Of a stretch of 64,000 nucleotides of DNA, positions 1 to 10,703 are shown piece after piece (position 1 is the first letter of the stretch; each line of letters begins with the position of its first letter). The notes under the pieces are model-generated. The model had not been told where the DNA came from and did not search any database. It was given only the letters and a program-made list of their open reading frames with translations. The stretch is from assembly GCF_036099295.1 (NCBI RefSeq), contig NZ_CP107976.1:992001-1056000 (forward strand). The letters are read 5' to 3'. The stretch comes from Streptomyces sp. NBC_00358. GTDB taxonomy: Bacteria > Actinomycetota > Actinomycetes > Streptomycetales > Streptomycetaceae. A program made the translations under genes and the position numbers.

Positions 1-1
1 G

Positions 2-1066
2 GACACACCGCCCGAGGAGCGGCGCGCCGCGATCGGCAAGTGGAGCGCGGCCTCCGCGTTCGCCGCCGCGGTGGGCCCGTCGATCGGTGGTGTCCTGGTC
101 GACACCCTCGGCTGGCGGTCGCTGTTCCTGATCAATGTCCCGTTCGGCCTGCTGCTCCTGCTCCGCGCGCCCATCATTCCCCGGACCACCCGCCCGGAGA
201 GCAGCAAGGTGCCGGACCTGATCGGCACGATCCTGCTCGGGCTCGGCATCGGACTGCTCAGCCTCGGCATCTCCAAGGGCGAGGACTGGGGCTGGGGCGA
301 CGCGGCGACAGTGGGCTGTCTGGCCGTGGGCGCCGTCTCCATGGCGATCACCCTGATGCGCTCCAGGACCCACTCGGCTCCGGCCGTGGAGACCAGCCTG
401 TGGCGCAGCCGGACCTTCGCCCTGGCGAACCTGTCCGTGTTCTTCTACGGCGCCTGCCTGTTCGCCTGGCTCCTGGTCGGCGTCCTCTACGTCACCTCGG
501 TGTGGCACTGGTCGGAGCTGAAGGCGGGCCTGGCGGTGACCCCGGGCGCCATCGCGGCGACCCTGGTGGCCCTGTACTCGGGCAGGATCCAGACGAAGTA
601 CGGTCCGCGGGTCGTCGTGGTGGCCGGGGCGATCGTGCTCGCGGGCACCGGTTTCTTCCTCGCCTTCACCCTGCCGGACGAGCCCGACTTCCTCGGCTAC
701 TGGCTGCCCACCGGCATCCTGGCCGGCGCGGGCATGGGCGCGATCACCACGGGAACGTCGACCGCCGCCGCCCTCTCGGTCTCCCCGCTGCGCTTCGCGG
801 CGGCGACCGGACTCAACCAGACGGCCCGCCAGGTCGGCGGCGCCTTCGGTATCGCCACGCTGGCCACCCTGCTCAGCAAGGCGAGCACGGACGCCGCCGA
901 CTACGGGCACGTGCTGCTGTTCTGCTCCATCGTCACCGCCCTGTCCGGCCTGGCGGGCCTCGGGCTCGTCATCAAGGCCCCGCCGGCCGCGCCCCAGGGC
1001 CAGTCCGCCCAGGGCACGGCGTCCGGCGCCGAGCGGACGGCCGAGGCGAAACCGACCACCCGCTGA
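2..1066 (+). CDS. MFS drug exporter, DHA2-like (5' truncated by the window)
   Basis: The C-terminal part of a major facilitator membrane transporter. The frame is open from the first bases, so the gene begins before the window. Visible are AAAVGPSIGGVLVD, a motif-C-like antiporter signature, then WRSLFLINVPFG, the usual text of DHA2 (14-helix) exporters. About nine further hydrophobic segments follow, and the protein ends in a polar tail rich in Ala, Gln and Glu. Family members export drugs or small toxic molecules in exchange for protons. The substrate cannot be read from sequence. It lies 92 bases upstream of the Ohr gene with no clear terminator between, so read-through is possible. Family is confident; substrate unknown. 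Confidence 0.88.
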   Translation, partial: DTPPEERRAAIGKWSAASAFAAAVGPSIGGVLVDTLGWRSLFLINVPFGLLLLLRAPIIPRTTRPESSKVPDLIGTILLGLGIGLLSLGISKGEDWGWGDAATVGCLAVGAVSMAITLMRSRTHSAPAVETSLWRSRTFALANLSVFFYGACLFAWLLVGVLYVTSVWHWSELKAGLAVTPGAIAATLVALYSGRIQTKYGPRVVVVAGAIVLAGTGFFLAFTLPDEPDFLGYWLPTGILAGAGMGAITTGTSTAAALSVSPLRFAAATGLNQTARQVGGAFGIATLATLLSKASTDAADYGHVLLFCSIVTALSGLAGLGLVIKAPPAAPQGQSAQGTASGAERTAEAKPTTR

Positions 1067-1158
1067 CCTCCGAGGGGCGGCGCGCGCCGGATGCCGCCCA
1101 CCCGGTCGCCGTCCATCCGATCCAGGTACACACAAAACCGACGGAAGGTACGCAAGAG

Positions 1159-1584
1159 ATGCCCATCAAGTCCAGCGAAGCTCTCTACACCGCAGTCGCC
1201 ACCGCCGAGGGTGGCCGGGAGGGCCGCGTATCCACCGAGGACGGCAAGCTCGACATCGTCGTCAGCCAGCCCAAGGAACTGGGCGGCACGGGCGGTGGCA
1301 CCAATCCCGAGCAGCTCTTCGCCGCCTGCTACAGCGCGTGTTTCCACGCCTCGATCGGAATCATCGCCCAGATGCAGAAGATCGACATCACCGGTTCCAG
1401 CGTGACGGCCCGCGTCGGCATCGGCCGCAACGACGCCGGCTTCGGCATCGTCGCCGAACTCACCGCCCACCTCCCCTCGGTGGACGAGGCCACCGCCAAG
1501 GCGCTGGTGGAGAAGGCGGACCAGATCTGCCCGTACTCCAAGGTGACCCGTGGCGACATCGAGGTAACGATCAAGACGGCCTGA
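1159..1584 (+). CDS. ohr: Organic hydroperoxide resistance protein, Ohr/OsmC family
   Basis: A cytosolic thiol peroxidase that reduces organic hydroperoxides to alcohols. The 141 residues match the usual Ohr length. Seen directly: NPEQLFAACYSACF with C57 and C61, and DQICPYSKVTR with C124. In the family, the Cys in the ACF position and the Cys of CPYS form the catalytic pair, so C61 and C124 are the likely pair here. Arg22 sits where the conserved active-site Arg is expected. The ATG is preceded by GGAAGG about ten bases upstream. A frame running in from far upstream is not the real start. A strong hairpin follows the stop. No OhrR-type MarR regulator is adjacent, so its control is not visible. 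Confidence 0.93.
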   Translation: MPIKSSEALYTAVATAEGGREGRVSTEDGKLDIVVSQPKELGGTGGGTNPEQLFAACYSACFHASIGIIAQMQKIDITGSSVTARVGIGRNDAGFGIVAELTAHLPSVDEATAKALVEKADQICPYSKVTRGDIEVTIKTA

Positions 1585-1594
1585 CCCACGCCGC

Positions 1595-1638
1595 GAAGAC
1601 CCCGCCGTCCGGTGAACCAGCCGGGCGGCGGGGTCTTC
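1595..1638 (+). terminator. Rho-independent-type hairpin after ohr
   Basis: Perfect 13-bp stem: GAAGACCCCGCCG at 1595-1607 pairs with CGGCGGGGTCTTC at 1626-1638, with an 18-base loop. It begins 10 bases after the ohr stop. There is no strong T-run, as is usual in Streptomyces. Confidence 0.8.
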
Positions 1639-2027
1639 GTCCGTCCCGGCCGCCCGCACCGGACGGCCCACCACCCCGGGCACGGCAGGCGGAAGCACCA
1701 GGACGCGCGTCAACACGGTTGATTCGGGGCGGAGTTGCCGGTCCGGGCCGCCGGGTGACCCCAACCTGCCGGGCCTGCGTCCGGCCGAGGGGTGCACCCC
1801 GGCCGAGGCGGACGTGTTCACCCGCCGTCCGCGATCGCCGCCGGTGGTCCGCACGCCTGCCACCACCTGACCCGGGGCCCTCGCCGGTGCCGCCGGACCG
1901 CGGCACCGGCGCGTCCGTGCTCGCGGCCCGCGCGTCTCCTGCCTAGGCTCTAAGGGGTGGGCGGAACGGTGGAGGACCGGCTCGGAGCGGCGGGACCGGT
2001 CGACCCGGAGGACCGACGAGGGCTGCC
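1639..2027. other. Gap before the AAA regulator; weak promoter only
   Basis: No gene is supported here; the open frames are GC-driven shadows. The only promoter-like element is TAGGCT at 1944-1949, a good Streptomyces -10 hexamer, but no convincing -35 lies 16-19 bases upstream. It would give an 80-base leader for the gene at 2028. Confidence 0.4.
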
Positions 2028-5000
2028 ATGGTGACGGGTTTCCCTTTCGTGGGACGCGAGGACGCACTCGGAGAACTCCGGGAGGCGCGGGAGCGCGCCG
2101 CCGCGGGCAGGGGCGGGCTCGTCACCCTCACGGGGGCGGCCGGAGCGGGCAAGACCCGCCTCGCGGAGGAGGCCACCGCTCGCGCCGAGGGTTTTCGGAC
2201 GGTGTGGACCTGGTGCCCGCCGGACGCCGTGGACCACGCGCTGAGACCCTGGTCGCGGTTGCTGCGTGAGCTGGTCGTGGACAACGTGCGGTGCGGGCGG
2301 CTGGTCGCCGGGTCCCCGTCGCTGCGGGCGCTGGTGGCCGGGTCCGCGGAAGGCGGTCGGACGGAGGCCGACCCCGAGGTCGCGCGGCTGAGGCTGGCGG
2401 GGGATGTCACCGAGGTCCTGGGGACCGTTGCACGGCAGCGCCCGCTGCTGCTGGTCCTCGACGACGTCCACGCGGCCGACGCCTCCTCGCTGCGGCTGCT
2501 CCTGGAGACCGCGGACGCCGTGCGCGGTGCCCGGGTGCTGTTGCTGGCCACGGCCCGCGACGACGACACCGCCTGGCACGACCGCGCCTGGGCACGCGCT
2601 CAACTGCTGCGCCGCGGGCGCGCGTTGCCGGTCGGACCGCTCCGGGAGAAGGACGTGGCTGCCTTGCTCGACGCGGCGACCGGCAACGCGCCCGCGCCCT
2701 CGGCCGTGCAGGCCCTGACCCGGTACACGGGCGGTGACGCCTTCTTCGTGACGGAACTCCTGCGGGCGGGCGGCGGCCCCGACGGGCCCGGTCCCGGGGG
2801 CCCGGCCACGGCCGTCTCCGTCCGGGTCCGGGACGCGGTCCGTACCCGTAGTTCCGAACTCTCCCCCCGCGCGGCGCGGTTGCTGGACCTCGCCTCGCTG
2901 CTGGGCACACGGTTCCGGCTCGACGTACTCGCCGAGGCCGCCGCGGTGCCTCTCGACGAGGTGCGTGCCCTGCTCGGGGAGGCGGCCGGTGCCGGGCTCC
3001 TGGCGGAGGCCGGGGCGAACGAGGGCCGCTTCCGGCACGATCTCCTGCGCGAGGCCCTGTCCGAGAGGCCGTCACCCGGTGAGCGGGCCGGGCTGCACCG
3101 CACGGTGGCGACCGTGCTAACCGGCTACGCCCGGCGCGGCCGCGACACCGGCCCCGCCGAAGTCGCCCACCACCTCCTTCTCTCCGGCCCGGAACACGCC
3201 CGTGAGGCCGCCGGGTACTGCCGGGAGGCCGCCGATCGTGCCGCCGCGCTGCTCGCGTTCGAGGACGCGGCGCGCTGGTACGAGCGAGCCGAACAGGCGT
3301 ACACGACCGGCGTCCTCGACGCTCCGGAGGAATCCGGGAACGGTACCGGCACCGGGACCGGCACCAACGCGGGTGCGGTGACGGTTGCCGGGGATGCTGC
3401 CGGGGCGGGGGTGCATGGCGGTGCCAGTGCAGGTGCCGGGGCAGGAGGACCTTCCGGGGTGGTCCGGGGTGGCGAGGTCCCCGGTGTCGGGCTCCGTGAC
3501 GCCGACGCGCGCGTCGAGGTGCTGCTCGGCCTCGGGGCGGCGCGGCTCGGGTCCGGCGACTGGGCGGCGGCCCGTTCCGCGCTGCTGCGCGCCGCCGCGC
3601 TGGCCCGCCGGGCGGGGCGGCCCGATCTGCTCGCGCGGGCCGCTCTCGGCCTGGGTACGGGGCCCGTCGGCTTCGAGGTCGATGTCGCCGACCGCGAACA
3701 GGTCGACCTGCTGGGCGAGGCGCGGGCCGCGCTGGCGGACGATCCGGAGCGCGCCGCGCTCCGGGCCGCCGTCACGGCCCGGCTGTCCCTGGCGGCGGCT
3801 CTCCTCGAACCCGAGGGGCGCCGGGTCGCCCTCGCGGAGGAGGCGGTGGCCACCGCCCGTACGGTCGGCGCCGCGACGACCCTCGGCCCGGCGCTCGCGG
3901 CCCTGTGCGACGCCCGGCCCGGCCCCGACCACTGCCGTGACCGCCTCGAATGGTCCCAGGAGATCATCTCCGTGGCCCGTGCCGGGCGTGAGCTCGCCCT
4001 CGAACTCCTGGGCCGTCGACTGCGGTTGGTCGCGCTGATGGAGACCGGCTCGTTCACCGAGGCCGACGCCGAGTCGGCGGCGTACGAGGCGGCGGCCAGG
4101 CCGCTGCGGCAACCGCTGTACCAGTGGTACGTGCCGCTGTGGCGCGGCACCCGCGCCCTGATGGAGGGGCGGTACGACGACTGCGCCGACGCGCTCGACG
4201 AGGTGGACGCGCTGGGCGGAGCGGCGGGCAGCGGCAACGCCGCGCTGCTCGCCGAGACACAGCGCTGGTGTCTGTACGCCGAGACCGGCGACCGGGACAG
4301 GCTGCGGGAGCTGCGCGACCGGGCGCCGTTGGAGCGGATGCCCGGCGTGTGGCCCCGCGTCACGCTCGGCCTGCTCGCCGCGCAACTGGGCAGTCCCGAG
4401 GAGGCCGGACGGCGGCTGACCGCGGTGCTGCCGTCGCTGCTCCGGGCGCCCCGGGACAGCGAGTGGCTGCCGATGATGGCCCAGGCGGCGGAGACCGTCG
4501 GCGCGGTGGGCGAGCATGCCGCCGCCTCCCCGCTCTACGACGCCCTGGCACCGTACGCGGGCCTGTTCGCGGTGGAGGGCATCGGCGCGGCGATCCGCGG
4601 CCCGGTCGACCGTCATCTGGCCCTGCTGGCCCGGTCCCTGGGCGACGACCGCACGGCCCGCCGCCACCGCGACCGCGCGGTGCGGGCCGCCGTGGAGGCC
4701 GGGGCGGTCGCGCTCGCCGAGCGCATCTCGCACGAGACCGCGGAGACCCGGCGCGGTCCGCGGGACGGGAACGGGACCGCCGTTCCGGCACCGACGGCGT
4801 CCGGCGGGGGCGCTCCCCGGGCGCGGGAACGCACGATCGACACCGCGTCGCCCCCGGCCTCCACCGATGGGCCGGCCCAGGATTCGCCCCATCCCGCGAC
4901 GCCGCCACCCGCCGCCGTTGTCCGGCCGGACTCCGGCCTTCCCGCAGCGCTCTTCCGCCGCGAAGGCCCACTGTGGCACCTCGTCTACGCCGGCCGGGAG

Positions 5001-5507
5001 GTCCGCCTCCCGGACAGCAAGGGCCTGCACGACATCGCCGTGCTCCTGGGGCGGCCGGGCACCCCGGTCCCGGCGGTCGATCTGGCGGCGCCCGGTCCCG
5101 CCGCCGTCACCGGTGAGCCCGGGGCAGCGGAGCTGCACCCTCCCGGTGACCTGGGTGAGGTGATCGACGCCACCGCGCGCGCCGCGTACCGGCGACGGCT
5201 GCGGGAGCTGGAGGAGGAGACCGAGGACGCCGACACGAGTGGGGACGCCGGGCGGTCGCGGCGGATCGCCGAGGAGAAGGACGCCCTCGTCCGCCAGTTG
5301 TCCGCCGCGTACGGCATCGGCGGCCGCGTCCGCCGCGCCGGTTCCCCCGCGGAACGCGCCCGCACCGCCGTCACGGCGCGGGTCCGCGCCGCCGTGCGCC
5401 GCGTCGCGAAGGTCCACCCGGAGCTCGGACGCCATCTGGAGACCGCTGTGCGCACCGGCACCCTCTGCGTCTACGAACCCGAGAACCCGCCCGACTGGCG
5501 CCTGTGA
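2028..5507 (+). CDS. Large AAA/STAND-like ATPase regulator
   Basis: A 1159-residue cytosolic signalling ATPase of the type often annotated as an AAA-family or LuxR-like regulator. Walker A is GAAGAGKT at residues 36-43, after the usual FVGRE opening. Walker B is LLLVLDD near 140-146. A helical, TPR-like middle follows, broken by a Gly/Ala/Thr-rich low-complexity insert near 435-490. The last 200 residues carry a domain seen at the C-terminus of many actinobacterial ATPases of this class: LFRREGPLWHLVYAGREVRL, then AAYRRRLRELEEE, then a basic AERARTAVTARVRAAVRR helix ending in HPELGRHL. No helix-turn-helix is visible, so direct DNA binding is not supported. ATG at 2028 is immediately followed by an alternative GTG. 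Its partner and signal are unknown. Confidence 0.85.
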   Translation: MVTGFPFVGREDALGELREARERAAAGRGGLVTLTGAAGAGKTRLAEEATARAEGFRTVWTWCPPDAVDHALRPWSRLLRELVVDNVRCGRLVAGSPSLRALVAGSAEGGRTEADPEVARLRLAGDVTEVLGTVARQRPLLLVLDDVHAADASSLRLLLETADAVRGARVLLLATARDDDTAWHDRAWARAQLLRRGRALPVGPLREKDVAALLDAATGNAPAPSAVQALTRYTGGDAFFVTELLRAGGGPDGPGPGGPATAVSVRVRDAVRTRSSELSPRAARLLDLASLLGTRFRLDVLAEAAAVPLDEVRALLGEAAGAGLLAEAGANEGRFRHDLLREALSERPSPGERAGLHRTVATVLTGYARRGRDTGPAEVAHHLLLSGPEHAREAAGYCREAADRAAALLAFEDAARWYERAEQAYTTGVLDAPEESGNGTGTGTGTNAGAVTVAGDAAGAGVHGGASAGAGAGGPSGVVRGGEVPGVGLRDADARVEVLLGLGAARLGSGDWAAARSALLRAAALARRAGRPDLLARAALGLGTGPVGFEVDVADREQVDLLGEARAALADDPERAALRAAVTARLSLAAALLEPEGRRVALAEEAVATARTVGAATTLGPALAALCDARPGPDHCRDRLEWSQEIISVARAGRELALELLGRRLRLVALMETGSFTEADAESAAYEAAARPLRQPLYQWYVPLWRGTRALMEGRYDDCADALDEVDALGGAAGSGNAALLAETQRWCLYAETGDRDRLRELRDRAPLERMPGVWPRVTLGLLAAQLGSPEEAGRRLTAVLPSLLRAPRDSEWLPMMAQAAETVGAVGEHAAASPLYDALAPYAGLFAVEGIGAAIRGPVDRHLALLARSLGDDRTARRHRDRAVRAAVEAGAVALAERISHETAETRRGPRDGNGTAVPAPTASGGGAPRARERTIDTASPPASTDGPAQDSPHPATPPPAAVVRPDSGLPAALFRREGPLWHLVYAGREVRLPDSKGLHDIAVLLGRPGTPVPAVDLAAPGPAAVTGEPGAAELHPPGDLGEVIDATARAAYRRRLRELEEETEDADTSGDAGRSRRIAEEKDALVRQLSAAYGIGGRVRRAGSPAERARTAVTARVRAAVRRVAKVHPELGRHLETAVRTGTLCVYEPENPPDWRL

Positions 5508-5645
5508 CTCCCCGGGCCGGGCCCACCGGTCCGCGAGCGACGCCGGTGAGCCGTCACCTCACACCGTGCCGTCCGACCTCACGCCTGCGGGGTGAAGGCG
5601 CCGTACGAACCGGGTACGGCCTCGGAACGAAGGTCAGGAGACGTC

Positions 5646-6020
5646 ATGCCACGCACAGCCAAGGCGGAGGCGGAGCTCAAGGTCGACGAGCCGGTGATCG
5701 AGGGCCGGTACGCCGAGGTGGGCCCGTACACCGTCTCGTACGAGACCATGAAGGCGGACATGGATCCGGCGCCGCTGTTCCAGGGGCTCCCCGACGACCG
5801 CTGCCAGTGCCCGCACTGGGGCCAGGTGATCTCCGGAAAGATCGTCTTCCGGTACGCCGACCACGACGAGGTCTTCCACGCCGGGGACGCCTATTACGGC
5901 GCACCGGGCCATCTGCCCCTCCTCTTCGCCGGGACCGAAGTCGTCGAGTTCAGCCCCACCACCGAGCTGGACCGCACCATGCGGACCGTCGGCCGCAATC
6001 TCGCGGAGGCACTGTCATGA
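5646..6020 (+). CDS. Small cupin-fold protein
   Basis: A 124-residue single-domain protein with a cupin-like pattern: CQCPHWGQVISGKIVFRY in the middle, then a Gly/Ala/Pro-rich turn (HAGDAYYGAPGHLPL). Only a few of the usual cupin metal ligands are obvious, so it may bind a small molecule rather than act as an oxygenase. The ATG has AGGAG five bases upstream; an in-frame start 54 bases earlier lacks a ribosome site. Its stop overlaps the next ATG as ATGA, so the two genes are almost certainly translationally coupled. Function is unknown. Confidence 0.75.
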   Translation: MPRTAKAEAELKVDEPVIEGRYAEVGPYTVSYETMKADMDPAPLFQGLPDDRCQCPHWGQVISGKIVFRYADHDEVFHAGDAYYGAPGHLPLLFAGTEVVEFSPTTELDRTMRTVGRNLAEALS

Positions 6021-6430
6021 GCGCCCTCGACGCCCGCCGGGCCAAGGAACTCGCCGAGCTCTTCGTGGAGTTCCTGCAGACGAACAGCGCCCCCGCCGGA
6101 CTCTTCACGGACGATGTGTTCGTCGACCTCAGCCTGCCCCAGTGGCGGCTCCAGACATCCGGCCGGGACAACCTCGTGGCCCTGCGCCGAACCAGCCATC
6201 CCTTCCTCGGCAGCGTGCCACGCCACCGGGCCGACGTCACCGAGACCGGCATCGTCATCGAGTTCGAGGAGCGCTGGGAGGGCGCCGGCGGCACCTGGTA
6301 CTGCCGCGAACTGCTCCGCGCCGACGTACGCGACGGCTCGATGAGCGAGGTGTCCGTCTACTGCACCGGCGACTGGTCCCCCGAGGTCCAGGACTCCCAC
6401 CGCCGAGAGGTCACCCTCGTTCGGCCCTGA
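6017..6430 (+). CDS. NTF2/SnoaL-like small protein
   Basis: A 137-residue alpha+beta-barrel-type protein resembling the NTF2/SnoaL superfamily. It has an N-terminal helix (RRAKELAELFVEFLQ), then FTDDVFVDLSLPQWRLQ, then beta strands with IEFEERWEGAGGTWYCRELLRADV and SVYCTGDWSPE. Such proteins serve as isomerases, hydrolases or simple binding folds, so the activity cannot be stated. Its ATG overlaps the stop of the cupin gene by four bases, which indicates one operon and probably one pathway. Confidence 0.72.
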   Translation: MSALDARRAKELAELFVEFLQTNSAPAGLFTDDVFVDLSLPQWRLQTSGRDNLVALRRTSHPFLGSVPRHRADVTETGIVIEFEERWEGAGGTWYCRELLRADVRDGSMSEVSVYCTGDWSPEVQDSHRREVTLVRP

Positions 6431-6606
6431 GGACAGCAGGCGGAAGGAAGCGGACAGCGATGGAAGGGGGGCGAGGCTGCTGGACGGCACCGCCATCCAG
6501 GTGACCATGTGGTGCGCCTGCCGCACGGCACGCCGCCCACCGGGAAGGTTGAGTCCGCGGGCCGACTCGGTCGCAAGGGCACGGCGGCGGGCATCGGGGC
6601 GGAGCG

Positions 6607-7170
6607 GTGGGCGGGAAGTCGAGGAGCAGTCGCCGGCAGACGCTGCGCGCCACCCTGCGGTCGCTCCTGACATCGGCCGTTCTCGTCGCCGCCTACTACC
6701 GGCTCCCGCTCGACTCGGCCTTCACCCCGGGCACGGTCCTCGCACTCGTGGGCGGCATCCTCGCGGTGGCGCTGCTCCTGGCCTGGCAGATCCGCGAGAT
6801 CACCCGGGCCCCGCGGCCCGAGTTGCGCGCGATGGAGGCGCTGGCGACCACCTTCCCGCTCTACCTGCTCCTGTTCGCGACGGTCTACTACCTGATGGAG
6901 CACAGCGCGGCGGGCAGCTTCAGCGAGCCGCTGTCGCGGACCGACGCGCTGTACTTCACCATGACGGTCTTCAGTACCGTGGGCTTCGGGGACATCAGTC
7001 CGCGCAGCCAAACGGCCCGGCTGCTGGTCACGGGGCAGATGACGGTGAACCTGCTGCTGATCGGCGTGGCCGCCCGGCTTCTCGTGTCGGCGGTCCAGCG
7101 AGGCAGGCTCCAGCGGAACGCGCCGGGGACGCCCGGCACGGAGAGCGACGGGCTCCCGGGCGACCGGTGA
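6607..7170 (+). CDS. Two-pore-helix-type potassium channel protein
   Basis: A 187-residue inner-membrane ion channel. The selectivity filter is explicit: TMTVFSTVGFGDISP with TVGFGD at residues 124-129, flanked by a helix at about 81-98 and another at about 136-160. Two further hydrophobic segments near residues 19-33 and 44-62 precede the pore unit, so the protein probably crosses the membrane four times. There is no RCK/TrkA nucleotide-binding domain, and the tail is short and polar. The GTG start follows a GGAGCGG stretch that is a poor ribosome site, so the start is moderately certain. Confidence 0.83.
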   Translation: MGGKSRSSRRQTLRATLRSLLTSAVLVAAYYRLPLDSAFTPGTVLALVGGILAVALLLAWQIREITRAPRPELRAMEALATTFPLYLLLFATVYYLMEHSAAGSFSEPLSRTDALYFTMTVFSTVGFGDISPRSQTARLLVTGQMTVNLLLIGVAARLLVSAVQRGRLQRNAPGTPGTESDGLPGDR

Positions 7171-7230
7171 ATCCATGCGGCGAATCCGCGAGGTGCCGGC
7201 CATCGGCGGCCGCGCCGCCGGACCGGCACC

Positions 7231-7270
7231 CGCACCGCCCGCGACCGCCCGCGACCGCTTGCGACCGCCT
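7231..7270. repeat. Decamer tandem repeat
   Basis: Three copies of GCGACCGCYY (7241, 7251, 7261), preceded by a degenerate copy CGCACCGCCC at 7231. It lies in the gap between the convergent channel and CMD genes. It is probably slippage-derived; no function is evident. Confidence 0.6.
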
Positions 7271-7307
7271 CCTGCCGACGACGGAAGGAGAACCTGACGA
7301 GGCGGCC

Positions 7308-7640
7308 CTAGACGTTGGGCTCCGCCTCGATCTCCGCCTCGGCAACGGCGATCGCGATGCCGAACGCCGCCGCGATGTTCCCCGCCGCCGTCATGACACG
7401 CGCCGTACCCACGATGGGAGCGATGGCCACCAGGACATCCTGCACCGCGGCCATGGTCAGATCGGCCTTGATGGCGGGATCGATGTGCGCGAGGTAGGAG
7501 ATGGGCGGCGCGTCCGAGGCCGCGAGCGCCGCGATGCGCGTGAGCAGGAGTTGGTCCGTCGGCAGTCCGCACCGCTCCAGGGAGTCGACGGTCATGGCGG
7601 CGATGGTGTCCAGGACAGGGGTGTCGGATGCTGTGGTCAT
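7308..7640 (-). CDS. Carboxymuconolactone-decarboxylase-like (CMD/AhpD fold) protein
   Basis: A 110-residue all-helical protein resembling Streptomyces CMD-like proteins. Seen: LTRIAALAASDAPPISYLAHI, then VQDVLVAIAPIVGTARVMTAAGNI, with an acidic C-terminus. The CxxC redox pair found in AhpD peroxidases is absent, so a peroxidase role is not supported. The ATG at 7640 has AGGAGG at the right spacing; the frame continues 34 codons upstream without support. It is monocistronic as far as can be seen. Function unknown. Confidence 0.72.
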   Translation of the reverse strand: MTTASDTPVLDTIAAMTVDSLERCGLPTDQLLLTRIAALAASDAPPISYLAHIDPAIKADLTMAAVQDVLVAIAPIVGTARVMTAAGNIAAAFGIAIAVAEAEIEAEPNV

Positions 7641-7958
7641 GGTGGCCGGCCTCCTGATGCGCTGACGGGGGCGCTGGAGGCGGAAGGAGTCGCTGTCCGC
7701 GGGCGCCGCTCTGTGCGTCAACCGTAGGTGCATTCCGGACACCGCGCGCGCGGAGCCCGGAGGGGGCCCGAAGGTCCCGCCCCGGTCCCGGCCGGCTTCC
7801 CTGGCGGGTCGCCACCCGCGTTCGGGGCGGGCGCTGTTCGGTGTCCGGGCCCGTCAACTCGCCCGAGCGCTCGACCGGGAGAGTCGCCCGTCCGTGACCT
7901 CGGCCGACGGGACGAGCTCCGCCCCGGCGAGAACTCGTCCCGTGCGCTCGGACGCCGG
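7641..7958. other. Gap between CMD gene and UvrA-like gene
   Basis: Leader of the CMD gene and 3' end of the UvrA-like gene, both on the minus strand. A TTGACG lies on the minus strand near 7727-7722, but no clear -10 follows it. The remainder shows only the hairpin at 7907-7943. Confidence 0.5.
7907..7943 (-). terminator. Hairpin downstream of the UvrA-like gene
   Basis: ACGGGACGAG at 7907-7916 pairs perfectly with CTCGTCCCGT at 7934-7943 (10 bp, 17-base loop). It begins 16 bases past the stop of the minus-strand gene. Confidence 0.6.
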
Positions 7959-10346
<2,388 letters not shown>

Positions 10347-10703
10347 CGTGTCTCCATCTGTCGGGCGGGGCCGCCTTCACGGTCTCCGCCTGCATCGCCT
10401 GCCTCGATCCAACCAGTTTCGCGCGGTGCTCCGGGTTCTCGTTCGCCGACTCCGTCCGTGCGGTCGTGGCCACCGCCCGCGGCGTACGCCACCGTCGGTG
10501 CCGGCCGATGTGATGGGACGGTGTCCATGCGCCACGCTAGGTGAGGCCCGGCCGTCGGCGCTTCTCCAATCCTGATCGGTCCGGGCACCCTCGAACGCTG
10601 ATCGGGCACCCCCGAATCCTGCTCGGTCCTGGCACCCCCCGTCGGTCCGGGCACCCGTCGTCTGGGGAAGTATCGGGTCCGGGGCGAGAATCGGAGGGTG
10701 ACC
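10347..10703. other. Divergent promoter region uvrA-like / nhaA
   Basis: No gene is supported. It holds the leaders of two divergent genes and the repeat at 10575-10656. No clean -35/-10 pair was found for either direction. Confidence 0.5.
10575..10656. repeat. Four imperfect GGTCCGGGCACCC units
   Basis: Units at 10575-10590, 10600-10611 (shortened), 10622-10637 and 10641-10656 share TCGGTCCKGGCACCC. Their spacing is irregular (25, 22 and 19 bases). They lie 50-130 bases upstream of nhaA, so they could be protein-binding repeats or slippage products. Confidence 0.55.

Noticed and set aside
7308..7640. CMD-like protein considered as an AhpD peroxidase
   Set aside because: The CxxC redox pair is missing.
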